A stretch of DNA of 64,000 nucleotides from Flexivirga endophytica. GTDB taxonomy: Bacteria > Actinomycetota > Actinomycetes > Actinomycetales > Dermatophilaceae. The notes below the pieces were generated by a model, which saw only the letters and a program-made list of their open reading frames with translations, did no database searches and was not told the origin of the DNA. The DNA lies in contig NZ_BMHI01000001.1 of NCBI RefSeq assembly GCF_014640635.1, forward strand, positions 496,001 to 560,000, read 5' to 3'. The stretch's first letter is position 1, and each line of letters begins with the position of its first letter. The translations under genes were made by a program, and so were the position numbers. Shown piece by piece: positions 44,013 to 54,979 of this stretch.

Positions 44013-45179
44013 ATGACCGCCATACACACCGCCAGATCGGTCACGCAGTGGTGCGCGCCGCCGGTCGACGCCAACCCGGATGCACGCGCGATCCGACTGA
44101 CCGATGTTCCACTGGAGAGCGGTGAGCGCCTACCCGAGGTGATCGTCACCTTCCAGACCTGGGGGCGACTGTCCGCGAACGCCGACAATGCCGTCCTCGT
44201 CGAGCACGCTCTGACGGGTGACTCGCACGTCGAGGGGGAGGCCGGGCCGGGCCAGCCGACCGCGGGTTGGTGGCCGGACCTGAGCGGACCGGGGCGGCCC
44301 CTGGACACCGAAGACCTGTATGTCGTGGCGATCAACGTCCTGGGCGGTTGCCGCGGCACCACCGGGCCCGGCTCGATCGCCCCGGACGGGAAGCCATGGG
44401 GATCGCGTTTCCCGCGGACCACCGTGCGCGACCAGGTTGCGGTCGAAACAGCCGTCGCCGACGCACTCGGCATCGACTCGTGGTTCCTCGTGCTCGGTGG
44501 CTCGATGGGCGGCATGCGCACCATCGAGTGGGCGGCCGGGCATCCGCAGCGCACTCGTGCCGCGCTGGTCATCGCCAGTGCTGCACAGGCGACCGGTGAC
44601 CAGATCGCGTGGGGACAGGCGCAGACGCTCGCGATCACCTCGGACCCCGCGTATGCCGGAGGCGACTACTACGGCACCGGCGGCATACCGAGCGCCGGCC
44701 TGGGCATCGCCCGCCGGATCGCGCACGCGACCTACCGCAGCGCGGATGAGTTCAACACTAGGTTCGGTGCGCAGCCTCAGGACGACGAGAACCCCTTGGA
44801 CGGTGGGAGGTTCGCCGTGGAGAGCTACCTCGACCACCAGGCGGGCAAGCTGGTCGCACGCTTCGACGCCGGTGCCTACGTCCACCTGACGGCCGCGATG
44901 GCCACCCACGACGTGACACGTGGCCGCGGGAGTTTGGCAGAGGTGCTCGGCAGCTACCCCGGACTGCTGCGGGTCGCCGCGGTCGACAGCGACCGGCTCT
45001 TCCCGCTGGCGCTGTCCGAGGAGATCGTCGCCGCGCACGGACGAGGCCGGGTGCGGCTGATGCGCTCGCGGCACGGACACGACGGATTCCTGATCGAGAC
45101 GGGTCAGATCGCCGCGATCGTGTCCGAGACCGTCTCCGACGCGCGGCGACACCGGCTTCCGGTGCAGGTCGCCGGCTGA
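44013..45179 (+). CDS. metX: homoserine O-acetyltransferase
   Basis: A 388-aa alpha/beta-hydrolase acyltransferase of the MetX family. The nucleophile Ser is in LGGSMGGMRTIEWA, the family NVLGGCRGTTGP motif lies upstream of it, and the catalytic His is in SRHGHDGFL. It acetylates homoserine to the substrate of MetY. The start is ATG 44013 behind AAGGAG; the frame reads through the riboswitch and must not be counted. Riboswitches at both metX and metY make the two genes a split regulon. O-acetyl rather than O-succinyl use is inferred from the family. Confidence 0.93.
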   Translation: MTAIHTARSVTQWCAPPVDANPDARAIRLTDVPLESGERLPEVIVTFQTWGRLSANADNAVLVEHALTGDSHVEGEAGPGQPTAGWWPDLSGPGRPLDTEDLYVVAINVLGGCRGTTGPGSIAPDGKPWGSRFPRTTVRDQVAVETAVADALGIDSWFLVLGGSMGGMRTIEWAAGHPQRTRAALVIASAAQATGDQIAWGQAQTLAITSDPAYAGGDYYGTGGIPSAGLGIARRIAHATYRSADEFNTRFGAQPQDDENPLDGGRFAVESYLDHQAGKLVARFDAGAYVHLTAAMATHDVTRGRGSLAEVLGSYPGLLRVAAVDSDRLFPLALSEEIVAAHGRGRVRLMRSRHGHDGFLIETGQIAAIVSETVSDARRHRLPVQVAG

Positions 45180-45285
45180 CGTGACGTGAGCCACACCACA
45201 CGAGGCCCGCGAACTGCGCCGGTCCGGTAGCGTCGGCCCTACGTCCGGAGCCGCCGAGGACGCGGCGGGAAGAGGTGATCGCGCA

Positions 45286-45666
45286 GTGGCTGTTGTGGTG
45301 GGATACGTGCCGACCAAGGAGGGCGCTGCCGCGCTGCGCAGAGCAGCTGCGGAGGCAGCCGTCCGGCAGACGCCGTTGGTGGTGCTCGATTCGGCGCACG
45401 CCGAGGGAGAGGACCAGGCGCCTGACGCACGTGCCCAACTCGCCGAGCTGGCCGACCAGGACGTCAGCTACGAAGTGCGCACGCTCGGACCGACCGACGA
45501 CGCCACGGACGAGCTGTTGCGCATCGCCGACGAGGAGTCCGCGGACCTGCTGGTGATCGGTCTGCGCCGTCGCTCACCCGTCGGGAAGTTGATCCTGGGT
45601 GCCAATGCGCAACGCATCCTGCTCGACGCTTCCTGCCCGGTCCTCGCAGTCAAACCTTCGGAGTGA
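45286..45666 (+). CDS. universal stress protein (UspA family)
   Basis: A 126-aa single-domain UspA-like protein. AVVVGYVPTKEG opens the fold; near the C-terminus GLRRRSPVGKLILGANAQRI and LLDASCPVLAVKP correspond to the ATP-loop and last strand. The usual G-(S/T) of the nucleotide motif reads GANA here, so ATP binding is uncertain. The start is GTG 45286. It is monocistronic, lying between metX and sigA. Confidence 0.85.
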   Translation: MAVVVGYVPTKEGAAALRRAAAEAAVRQTPLVVLDSAHAEGEDQAPDARAQLAELADQDVSYEVRTLGPTDDATDELLRIADEESADLLVIGLRRRSPVGKLILGANAQRILLDASCPVLAVKPSE

Positions 45667-45747
45667 CCGATACCGGCCGGAAACGTTACGGACTAACGAG
45701 TTTCGCGCTCCGGTGACGCGCTCATCGGGCCTCGGATCCGGCCCGAT

Positions 45748-45779
45748 GGAATGTTTCGCACCCCGAATCGTTTTATAAT
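45748..45779 (+). promoter_or_regulatory. sigA promoter region: TATAAT plus SigR/SigH-like site
   Basis: A perfect -10 TATAAT is at 45774-45779 in a 255-bp gap before sigA. Overlapping it, GGAAT (45748-45752), 17 bases and GTT (45770-45772) resemble the consensus of the oxidative/heat-stress ECF sigma factors SigR/SigH. The leader from here to the start is about 140 nt. Confidence 0.5.
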
Positions 45780-45921
45780 GGTGTGGAAGCGCTCGTGGCC
45801 GGGCCGGACCAGCCGAGTGTGACGGTCGCTTCTCAACCCCAACCTCGGTCAGCCGTCATCCCCCGGACGGCAACGTAGTGGTGTCCGTGCACCACGGGCC
45901 GACAGTTTCGGAAGGTAGTTG

Positions 45922-47442
<1,521 letters not shown>

Positions 47443-47465
47443 TCCCTTTGCTGCGACTCCTCGCC

Positions 47466-47517
47466 ATATAGAGGGAAGCCCCTGACGAACAAGTTCGTCA
47501 GGGGCTTCCCTCTATAT
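47466..47517 (+). terminator. long perfect terminator hairpin of sigA
   Basis: A 24-bp perfect stem with a CAAG loop (arms 47466-47489 and 47494-47517), 23 bp after the sigA stop. The outer part is AT-rich, which gives a short U-containing tail. Confidence 0.9.
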
Positions 47518-47596
47518 CGGTCGTCGTCTCCGCGGCCGTTGGCTTGTCGTTCGCTTGGTCGATCTGGGCTGTTGCCTCGTGAACTGGTACCGAAGT

Positions 47597-47665
47597 GGCG
47601 ACCGTCGCCGGTTGTATACGCGGTGGGGTCGGGGATCCGTGCCGTTGCGGCGACCGTCGCCGGTT
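47597..47665. repeat. duplicated palindrome in the sigA-tgpA gap
   Basis: GGCGACCGTCGCCGGTT occurs at 47597-47613 and 47649-47665. Each copy holds the 13-bp palindrome GGCGAC-C-GTCGCC. It lies between convergent genes, just past the stop of the minus-strand transglutaminase gene, and could terminate that operon. No gene is seen in this 250-bp gap. Confidence 0.6.
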
Positions 47666-47694
47666 AGGCACCGGTCCGACGCAGAACGACCTCG

Positions 47695-49995
47695 TCAGCG
47701 ACGCCGCATGCCGAGCAGCCGTGCCGGCCAGCCGATGACCCGATCGACGCCCCGGCGGAACACCGCGCGCCCGGACGCCGGCAGGATCGTCGAGCCGATC
47801 CGCTGCGGCCACGACTGCTGGTGTCGCACCCCGTCGAGGATCTTCCGGGACTGTTGCTCGATGCTGGCCGAGGCGGTGCCGGGCGCGGCATACCTCTCCT
47901 GCTCCAGCGTGCGCACGGCGCTGTGCAGCGCCTCCAGCCCGGTCGGCGGCAGCGCCGCACGCGATCGGTAGTAGCGCTCGGTCGCGCGGGGCGAACCTTC
48001 CTCCTCGGGCGGTGGGATCCCCAGATCACCGAGGCGGGTCTGCAGCACCTGCCACTGCGCCTCGACCGGTCGGTGCTCCCGCAGCCGTGCGCTGATCGAC
48101 TGTCGCTGCCGGCGTGCCAGCAAGGGCAACACCAGAGCACCGAGCAGGCCGACGGCCAGGACTGCGAGGACGACCAGCAGATCGCCGAGCCAGTCGGTGC
48201 GTCGCTGCCCCTGACCCGACGGCGTGACCGCCTTGGTCGGCTGGGTCGACGGCGCCGCCGGTGCGGCCGACGAGGACGACGAGGTGCTGGACTCGGCGTT
48301 GGGCACCCGCCCGCCGCCGTTGCCGGCCGTCGATTCGTTCGTGTATGTCGGAGCCGCCCCGGTCCGGGTGCCCGGCGTCGGCTCGAAGCGGGTCCACCCC
48401 AACCCGCGCAGATAGAGCTCCGGCCACGCGTGCGCACTGGACTGCAGGACCGTGTAGGTGTCGTTTGCTGCCGGCGCTCCCGGCAGGAAGCCCAACGCCA
48501 TCCGAGCGGGTATGCCGTCCGCCCGGGCGAGCATGATCATCGCGGTCGCGAACTGGGTGCAGTAACCCTGTTTGGTGACCAGGAAATTGGACAGCGGGTC
48601 CAGCTTCTTGCCGTCGCGGGTCTGGGTCGGTGCCAGCTTCAGCGAGTAGGTGAAGTCGTCGCTGCGCAGATAACTCTGGATCCGCACCGCCCGGTCGAAC
48701 GCGTCACTGCCGCCGATCCGGCCGGCCAGGTCCCGCACCCGGGACGCCGAGGCCGGGTCGAGCCGTAGCTGGCCGGCGAACTTCTGCTGGTCCTGCAGCG
48801 GTCCGGTCTTGTAGGCATCCTTCTGCGGGATCCGGTAGTCCAGCTCGTAGGACGTGACCTTCTGGGTGACGTAGGGCTGCTGCGTCGTGGGTGAATACCC
48901 CCAGCGGGTCTGCCCGAAGTCACCGGAGGCGATCGGGAAGGGTGCCGGCACGTTCGGCGCCGACATCGTGTTGTCGGTGACCTTGATGGTCTCGACATAC
49001 GCGCTGTCGCTCTTCGCCTCACCCTCGGGCAGTGGCAATGGCTTGCCGTCGCTGCTGATCACCAGGCCGGTCGAGCTGGGGAAGTCCTTCCATTCGCCGT
49101 CGGAGTAGCGGCCGCCTGCGGTGACACGCAGCGGCGGGGGAGACAGGTCCGTCGTCCTGAAGGTGAGCACCGGTGAGCCGTCGGTCTTGCGCAGGTCCTT
49201 GGCGAGGTTGACGGTGGTGCTGAACGCGACGACACCCTCACCGCCACCGGACCCGCCGCGGCCGAGGCCCTTGGCGAAGTAGTGCGGATCCGGGTGCGGC
49301 AGCAACACCGGCACCACCAGGGCGAGCACGATGGTCACCAGGCCGAGCGTGCGCGCGGCGGACGACAGCCCGGTCAGCCCGAGCTGATCCTCGTGGAGCG
49401 TCGGCGTCAGCGCGCGCGCCCGCACCGAGGACCAGGTCCGCACCAGGACCCCGCTGCCGTGCGCCAGCATCGTCAGCCACACGACGGCGAGCGCGATGAA
49501 GAAGAACGGGTTGAGCGCGCTGCCGGTGTTGGACGTCGACAGCATGTAAATGACCATCATCGGCACGCCGGCGAGTGCCGGCTGGCGGCTGGTCACCGAC
49601 AGGAAGTCGATGCCGATCATCAGACCGGGAACGATGAGCTCCAGCATCATCAGCAGGCCGGGCGTGACCGGTGCCGGGACGGCCGATTTGCGGACGGTGT
49701 CGTTGGCCTCCTGCACCAGATCGTGTATGGCGGAGGCGAACGTCGTGTCCAGGTGATCGTGCAGGTTGAGCAGCGCCACCACCACGAGCAGCGCGACGAC
49801 CTGGACGAGCAGGATCGCGCTCGCCGGCGCGCGGACGGTGCGCATCGCCGCACCGACCAGCGCGACGAACGCGCACATCAGGATCAGCCCCCACAGCCAG
49901 CCGCCGCCCTCCAGCAGCGTGGTCAGCGGCCACAACGCGACGACCGCGCCGAGGACGGCCAGCCCGGTCTCGCTCAGGCGCGCGCGGGCGATCAC
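47695..49995 (-). CDS. TgpA-like membrane transglutaminase (DUF3488)
   Basis: A 766-aa membrane protein. About six N-terminal transmembrane helices (residues 1-230, DUF3488) are followed by an extracellular transglutaminase-like domain: catalytic Cys479 in KQGYCTQFATAM, His522 in SAHAWPELYL, and an acidic residue in RFEPTPG where Asp is usual. A Ser/Ala/Pro-rich linker, another helix (LLVVLAVLAVGLLGALVLPLLA) and a DUF4129-like cytoplasmic end complete it. Its GTG start overlaps the DUF58 stop. The MoxR-DUF58-TgpA trio is a conserved cluster thought to act on the envelope. Confidence 0.88.
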   Translation of the reverse strand: MIARARLSETGLAVLGAVVALWPLTTLLEGGGWLWGLILMCAFVALVGAAMRTVRAPASAILLVQVVALLVVVALLNLHDHLDTTFASAIHDLVQEANDTVRKSAVPAPVTPGLLMMLELIVPGLMIGIDFLSVTSRQPALAGVPMMVIYMLSTSNTGSALNPFFFIALAVVWLTMLAHGSGVLVRTWSSVRARALTPTLHEDQLGLTGLSSAARTLGLVTIVLALVVPVLLPHPDPHYFAKGLGRGGSGGGEGVVAFSTTVNLAKDLRKTDGSPVLTFRTTDLSPPPLRVTAGGRYSDGEWKDFPSSTGLVISSDGKPLPLPEGEAKSDSAYVETIKVTDNTMSAPNVPAPFPIASGDFGQTRWGYSPTTQQPYVTQKVTSYELDYRIPQKDAYKTGPLQDQQKFAGQLRLDPASASRVRDLAGRIGGSDAFDRAVRIQSYLRSDDFTYSLKLAPTQTRDGKKLDPLSNFLVTKQGYCTQFATAMIMLARADGIPARMALGFLPGAPAANDTYTVLQSSAHAWPELYLRGLGWTRFEPTPGTRTGAAPTYTNESTAGNGGGRVPNAESSTSSSSSAAPAAPSTQPTKAVTPSGQGQRRTDWLGDLLVVLAVLAVGLLGALVLPLLARRQRQSISARLREHRPVEAQWQVLQTRLGDLGIPPPEEEGSPRATERYYRSRAALPPTGLEALHSAVRTLEQERYAAPGTASASIEQQSRKILDGVRHQQSWPQRIGSTILPASGRAVFRRGVDRVIGWPARLLGMRRR

Positions 49996-51260
49996 AGCGA
50001 ACCCACCTGGACCAGCGCCTTGTTGGTGACGGTCGCCCACGCCTGCGCGATCGGTGTGTGCGCGTCGACGATGACTACCCGCCAGCCGGCTCCGGCCAAC
50101 CGGTCGCGCACCCGGACGGCGGCCTCGCTCGGGCCGTCGGTGTGGCTGCTGCCGAAACTGGCACTGTCGAGGACGAAGCCGAGGGCGGCCGCGCCCGGCT
50201 GGCGCAGCCCGGCCAACTCCGCGCCGGTGTCGTCGTCGCCGGCGGCCACGACTGCCGTGACGAGACCGCCGGTGCCGACCCGGTCGTGTCCGACCGACAG
50301 CACCCGGGTGAAGTCCTGGTCGCTGCCCAGCGCCGCCGACGCGAGATCCACGACCATCTGCTGCGTGGGCACCTCGATGAGGTCGGCGTGCGCGGCGTGC
50401 AACGCTTCGCGGGTCACCAGTTGGGTGCGATAGCCCAACTCGTCCAGCCGGACCACGATCGAGGCGACGGCACTCACCGCCCACTCGAACGAGCTCGCGG
50501 CGCCGGTGCCGTCGTGTGCGGTCTCCCGGGGATCCAGCAGGACCAGCGCGGATCGCCGCGCCGGGCGGTCCTCCTGGCGGACCATCAGCTCGCCGCGGTG
50601 CGCGGTGGCGGGCCAGTGGACCTTCCGCAGGTCGTCGCCGTCGTGGTAGTTGCGGATGCTGACGTCGTCCTCACCGTGCAGTGCCACCATCTGCGGGGTC
50701 TCGCCGTCGTTGCCGATGCCGGAACCGGGCGGCTGGGTGGCCCCCAACGGCACGACGCGGGGTAGGACGAGCAGCTCGTCGGTCCGTTGCAGGGAGCCGG
50801 TGACGTGGGTCAACCCGAAGGGTTCGCGCTGGGTCAGCAGGACCGGCCCCAACGTGTAGCGCCCCCGTAGGTGGCTTCGCACGACATACGACACCTCGCG
50901 GGAAGCGCCCGGCTCGAGCTTGGCGACCACGAAGCGCGGCCGGTCGCCGAGGACGTAGTCGATGCGCTCCTCGGCGAGGTAGAGCCGGCTGGAGCGATGA
51001 TCGATGTTGGTGAACGTCACCCGCACCTCGGTGCGTTCGTCGGGTATGGCGGTCGGTGGTGTCACGGTCCGGTGGACGTCGATGCGTGGCGCGGCCCGTC
51101 GCGCGAAGACCAGCGCGAGCAGGGCGAGGACCACCAGCAGCACACCGACCCGGACGATGTCCTCGAAGCCGAGGAACAACCCCGCGCCGGTGAGCACGAT
51201 GCCGGCCGACACGAACCCCCGGCCGAGGCCGGTGAAGGTATGACGTCGAGGCTCGGCCAT
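49992..51260 (-). CDS. DUF58 domain protein
   Basis: A 422-aa protein with two N-terminal hydrophobic helices (GFVSAGIVLTGAGLFLGF and VGVLLVVLALLALVFARR) and the DUF58 core (DDLRKVHWPATAHRGELMVRQ, about residues 204-224). DUF58 proteins have a von Willebrand-like fold and are partners of MoxR ATPases. Its start overlaps the MoxR stop by 1 bp and its stop overlaps the TgpA start by 4 bp. Confidence 0.9.
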   Translation of the reverse strand: MAEPRRHTFTGLGRGFVSAGIVLTGAGLFLGFEDIVRVGVLLVVLALLALVFARRAAPRIDVHRTVTPPTAIPDERTEVRVTFTNIDHRSSRLYLAEERIDYVLGDRPRFVVAKLEPGASREVSYVVRSHLRGRYTLGPVLLTQREPFGLTHVTGSLQRTDELLVLPRVVPLGATQPPGSGIGNDGETPQMVALHGEDDVSIRNYHDGDDLRKVHWPATAHRGELMVRQEDRPARRSALVLLDPRETAHDGTGAASSFEWAVSAVASIVVRLDELGYRTQLVTREALHAAHADLIEVPTQQMVVDLASAALGSDQDFTRVLSVGHDRVGTGGLVTAVVAAGDDDTGAELAGLRQPGAAALGFVLDSASFGSSHTDGPSEAAVRVRDRLAGAGWRVVIVDAHTPIAQAWATVTNKALVQVGSL

Positions 51261-52288
51261 CAGCGTGGGCCGGAGGGGACCGCCACTCGCCGCACGATCT
51301 CGGCGAGGACGCCGCCGACACCGCGGTGCAGGTGCTGGTTGTCACTGGACAGGATCACCCGATGCGCGAGCACCGGCTCGATGAGCAGCTGCACGTCCTC
51401 GGGTATGACGTGGTCGCGGCCGGCGAGGGCCGCGGTCGCTCGCGCTGCGCGCAGCAGCTGCAATGACGCACGCGGCGAGGCACCCAGCCGCAGCGAACTG
51501 CTGGCGCGGGTCGCACCGGCGATGTCGACGATGTACTGCCGCAGCGCCGGGCTGGCGTGGACCTCGGTCACCCGCCGTGCCATCCGCTGGACGGTCGCAC
51601 CGTCGGCGACCGGCGTCAGCCGGTCCAGCGGTGGCACCCCACCGTGCACGTCGAGCATCTCCAGCTCGGCCGCCGAGGTCGGGTAACCCATCGAGATGCG
51701 TGCCATGAAGCGGTCACGCTGGGCCTCCGGCAGCGGGTAGGTGCCTTCCATCTCGATGGGGTTCTGGGTCGCCATCACCATGAACGGTTCGGCGAGCCGG
51801 TAGGTGTCGCCGTCGACGGTGACCTGGCCCTCCTCCATGCACTCCAGCAGCGCCGACTGCGTCTTGGGAGAGGCCCGGTTGATCTCGTCGCCGACCACGA
51901 TGTTGGCGAATATCGCGCCGCGTCGGAACTCGAAGGTGCGCGAGTCCTGATTGAAGACACTGACGCCGGTCACGTCGCTGGGCAGCAGGTCGGGGGTGAA
52001 CTGGATGCGTCGCATCGGTGAGTCGATCGACCGGGCGAGGGCTTTGGCGAGCATCGTCTTGCCGACACCGGGCACGTCCTCCAGCAGCAGGTGTCCGCCG
52101 GCGAGCAGCACCACCACGGCCGTCTGGATGACCTCGGCCTTGCCCTCGATCACCGAGGAGACCGCCCGGTGTATGTCGGAAGCCACCCGCTGGACGTCTT
52201 CGATCGTGGCGGGCTGTTCCGTCGGGTCATGGGCAGTGGCGGCTCCGGCCTCCGGGGTGACGGGGTCGGTGTCGGTTGTGGAGGACAT
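51260..52288 (-). CDS. MoxR-family AAA+ ATPase
   Basis: A 342-aa AAA+ ATPase. Walker A GVGKTMLAKAL (about 73-83), Walker B VVGDEINRA, sensor 1 ATQNPIEMEGTYPLPEAQ and the arginine finger region DRFMARI are all intact and MoxR-typical. These ATPases act as chaperones for the DUF58/VWA partners encoded next. The start is ATG 52288. It is divergent from mraZ, so envelope homeostasis and division genes share a 367-bp promoter region. Confidence 0.92.
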   Translation of the reverse strand: MSSTTDTDPVTPEAGAATAHDPTEQPATIEDVQRVASDIHRAVSSVIEGKAEVIQTAVVVLLAGGHLLLEDVPGVGKTMLAKALARSIDSPMRRIQFTPDLLPSDVTGVSVFNQDSRTFEFRRGAIFANIVVGDEINRASPKTQSALLECMEEGQVTVDGDTYRLAEPFMVMATQNPIEMEGTYPLPEAQRDRFMARISMGYPTSAAELEMLDVHGGVPPLDRLTPVADGATVQRMARRVTEVHASPALRQYIVDIAGATRASSSLRLGASPRASLQLLRAARATAALAGRDHVIPEDVQLLIEPVLAHRVILSSDNQHLHRGVGGVLAEIVRRVAVPSGPR

Positions 52289-52589
52289 GGCTCGATCCTG
52301 CCTGATGGTCGCCCGCCGGTCATCTGATTCGGCCAACGATGCTCTCCAATCGTGACCCATCCGGGCGGCGGCCTCACGTGCGTGCCGCTCCCACTTCTCC
52401 CCACCGTGCACCGTGCGTGCGGGTCCCGCGCCCCAAATCACTGAAATCAGGTGTTTCCGGCGCCGTCCTTCACGTGACGGGGTCCAGGTCCGAGGCATTG
52501 CGTGACTTTTCTCCCCACCGGCACCCACCGCGCTGACCTGCATAAACGTGCAGTTCTGCCCGCCGACAGGGCATCGGGGGGAGGACAGG

Positions 52590-52622
52590 TGGGGGGAAGT
52601 GGAGTAGGGTGGGGGCAGTTGG
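52590..52622 (+). promoter_or_regulatory. MraZ box: four TGG repeats at exact 10-bp spacing
   Basis: TGG triplets begin at 52590, 52600, 52610 and 52620, each inside a G-rich block of the TGGGG/TGGAG/TGGTG type. MraZ is known to bind TGGG direct repeats of 10-bp period upstream of its own gene, so this is the expected autorepression operator of the dcw cluster. The rest of the 52289-52655 gap contains no other gene I can support. Confidence 0.8.
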
Positions 52623-52655
52623 TGAGCAGCGGCGCAATGGGAGGAGGTGCTGTGC

Positions 52656-53090
52656 ATGTTTCTCGGCACGTACACACCTCGCCTGGACGACAAGGGGCGG
52701 CTGGCACTGCCGGCGAAGTTCCGCGAGAAGCTCGCCGGCGGACTGGTCGTCACCCGGGGGCAGGAGCGCTGTCTCTACGTCTTCGGGATGGCCGACTTCG
52801 AGCGGCTGACCGCCGAGATGAGCAACACGCCCGTGACCAACCGAGCGGTCCGCAACTTCCAGCGCGTGCTGCTGTCCGCGGCCTCGGACGAGATCCCGGA
52901 CAAGCAGGGGCGCGTGACGATCCCCGCGGTGCTGCGTGACTACGCCGGGCTCTCCAAGGAGTGCACGGTCATCGGCACCGGCAACCGGGTCGAGGTGTGG
53001 GACACCACGGCCTGGAACGACTTCCTCGCTGCAACCGAGGATGACTTCGCCGACCAGGGCGAGGAGGTGATTCCTGGCGGTCTGTTCTGA
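52656..53090 (+). CDS. mraZ: transcriptional regulator MraZ
   Basis: A 144-aa DNA-binding protein with two SpoVT-AbrB-like repeats: DDKGRLALPAKFREKL (about residues 11-26) and DKQGRVTIPAVLRDYA (about 83-98). It forms a ring-shaped oligomer and represses the dcw operon through TGGG repeats. ATG 52656 is preferred (GGGAGGAGG eight bases upstream); a GTG three codons earlier opens the same frame. Confidence 0.96.
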   Translation: MFLGTYTPRLDDKGRLALPAKFREKLAGGLVVTRGQERCLYVFGMADFERLTAEMSNTPVTNRAVRNFQRVLLSAASDEIPDKQGRVTIPAVLRDYAGLSKECTVIGTGNRVEVWDTTAWNDFLAATEDDFADQGEEVIPGGLF

Positions 53091-53125
53091 CGCTCGGCCT
53101 CCATCCGCTTACCCCGCAGGCGATT

Positions 53126-53149
53126 CCGGCACACCTTCCCCGGTGCCGG
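53126..53149 (+). terminator. hairpin between mraZ and rsmH
   Basis: CCGGCAC (53126-53132) pairs with GTGCCGG (53143-53149) around a 10-base loop, 35 bp after the mraZ stop. It may attenuate read-through into the rest of the dcw operon. Confidence 0.4.
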
Positions 53150-53255
53150 ACTCACCGACCGGGACGTTCGAGCGGCTGGGGACCAAGACTCAGAAACGAC
53201 CGCCGGGCATCACCGATGACGGCAGCAGATGATGATCGCGCAGAAGGAGACGGGT

Positions 53256-54260
53256 GTGACCACAGGTGACGCCGCCGGTAGGCACACGCCGGTGCTCGCC
53301 GCGCGGATCACCGAACTCCTCACGCCGTCCCTCGATCACCCGGGCGCCGTCTTCCTGGACGGCACACTCGGCATGGGCGGCCACACCGAGGCGATCCTGA
53401 CCGCGTGCCCGCACGTGACGGCATACGGCGTCGACCGCGACACCGACGCATTGCGGCTGGCGGGGGAGCGGCTCGCACCGTTCGGTGACCGCTTCCAACC
53501 CGTGCACGCCGTGTATGACGAGGCGATCGACGCGCTCGCCGAGCGCGGCGTCACCTCGGTCGACGGTGTCCTCTTCGACCTGGGCGTCTCGTCACTCCAA
53601 CTGGACGAGACCGGGCGCGGCTTCGCATACAGCGTGGACGCACCGCTCGACATGCGCATGGACCAGACCACCGGCCCGACCGCGGCCGACGTGCTCAACA
53701 CCTATTCGGCGGCCGACCTCACCCGGATCCTGCGCGTGTATGGCGAGGAGCGTTTCGCGCGCAAGATCGCCGGCGCCGTGGTGCGCGAGCGCGAGAAGGA
53801 ACCCTTCACCGACTCGGCGCGGCTGGTGGAGCTGCTGCGGCGCGTCATACCGGGCGCCTCCCAGCGCTCCGGTGGCCACCCGGGCAAGCGCACGTTCCAG
53901 GCGCTGCGCATCGAGGTCAACGGCGAACTCGCCGCGTGGGAGGCCGCGCTGCCGGCTGCGATCGAAGCGCTCGCGGTGGGCGGCCGGATCGCGGTGCTGT
54001 CCTACCACTCGCTGGAGGACCGGATCACCAAGCGGGCGCTGACCGCCGGCGCGACCAGCACGGCACCTCCCGGGTTGCCGGTCGAGCTGCCGGAGCACGC
54101 GCCATACCTGAAGTTGCTCACCCGGGGCGGTGAGCAGCCGACCGACGAAGAAATAGCAGACAACCCACGCGCGGCGTCCGCACGATTCCGCGCCGCCGAA
54201 CGTATCCTCCCCACGAACCGTGGGGTCCAGCAATCGAGGACGAAGGGACTCCGTCGATGA
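53256..54260 (+). CDS. rsmH: 16S rRNA (cytosine1402-N4)-methyltransferase
   Basis: A 334-aa MraW/RsmH enzyme. It has [13 protein letters not shown] at the N-terminus, the SAM motif [33 protein letters not shown] and the C-terminal [12 protein letters not shown] with a basic tail. It methylates N4 of C1402 of 16S rRNA. GTG 53256 is chosen because AAGGAG lies six bases upstream; the two ATGs at 53229/53232 lack a ribosome site. It overlaps ftsL by 4 bp. Confidence 0.95.
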   Translation: MTTGDAAGRHTPVLAARITELLTPSLDHPGAVFLDGTLGMGGHTEAILTACPHVTAYGVDRDTDALRLAGERLAPFGDRFQPVHAVYDEAIDALAERGVTSVDGVLFDLGVSSLQLDETGRGFAYSVDAPLDMRMDQTTGPTAADVLNTYSAADLTRILRVYGEERFARKIAGAVVREREKEPFTDSARLVELLRRVIPGASQRSGGHPGKRTFQALRIEVNGELAAWEAALPAAIEALAVGGRIAVLSYHSLEDRITKRALTAGATSTAPPGLPVELPEHAPYLKLLTRGGEQPTDEEIADNPRAASARFRAAERILPTNRGVQQSRTKGLRR

Positions 54261-54958
54261 GTCAGCTGACCGCGCTCCCACGGCCTACTTCACGGGCCGC
54301 CCGATCGGCACGCCCCGCTCGCAGTGCTCCTCAGACCGCGCCGCGACTGCGCGTCGTCCAGACCAAGGACGCCGCCGAGCACACCGGAGTCGGCTTCGTC
54401 GTGCTCTGCGTCCTGCTGCTGGTCGGTGGCCTGCTGTCGCTGTTGCTGCTCAACACCAACCGGGCACAGGAGTCCTTCGCGATCAAGAAGCTGCAGGCCA
54501 AGTCGGCGGCGTTGACCGACGAGCAGCAGCAGCTGTCCAGCGAGATCGACGCGCAGTCAGCGCCGCAGCAGTTGGCGCTGCGCGCACAGAAGATGGGGCT
54601 GGCCCCGGCGGCCAAGATCCGCTACGTGCGCAAGGCGGATGGCACCGTGATCGGCGTGGCGAAACGGTCCGGTGATGACTCCACGTTTACGGTGGGCACG
54701 CTGCCGTCGACACCCGCTTCGCGGGCCGCGGGCACGGCCGTCAGCGCCGCCTCATCGGGTCTGCTGGTGACCAAGCCCGAGACTCTCAAGGTGACCAAGG
54801 CGAAGGTGGCCGAGGCTCCCAAGACCGACAAGTCCGCACCACCGGCGAAGGACACGAAGAAGCCCGCCAAGGCCGACCCGAAGCCCTCCGCCACAGCAAC
54901 GAAGTCCACCGGCGACACCGCAGCCAAGTCCACCAAGCCGACCAAGTCCACCAAGTAG
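54257..54958 (+). CDS. ftsL: FtsL-like septum protein
   Basis: A 233-aa bitopic protein in the ftsL position. A basic N-terminus, one helix ([22 protein letters not shown], about residues 45-66) and a coiled-coil-like extracytoplasmic part ([19 protein letters not shown]) match FtsL. The C-terminal half is a long Lys/Pro/Thr/Ala-rich, probably disordered tail, longer than in most relatives. It acts with FtsB/FtsQ and activates FtsWI. ATGA overlap with rsmH. Confidence 0.88.
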   Translation: MSQLTALPRPTSRAARSARPARSAPQTAPRLRVVQTKDAAEHTGVGFVVLCVLLLVGGLLSLLLLNTNRAQESFAIKKLQAKSAALTDEQQQLSSEIDAQSAPQQLALRAQKMGLAPAAKIRYVRKADGTVIGVAKRSGDDSTFTVGTLPSTPASRAAGTAVSAASSGLLVTKPETLKVTKAKVAEAPKTDKSAPPAKDTKKPAKADPKPSATATKSTGDTAAKSTKPTKSTK

Positions 54959-54979
54959 CCGATCCCCGCGAGGTAGACA

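Noticed and set aside
47466-47517. Perfect inverted repeat considered as an insertion-sequence end or attachment site
   Set aside because: It is a single hairpin just after sigA with no partner or transposase, so a terminator is the simpler explanation.
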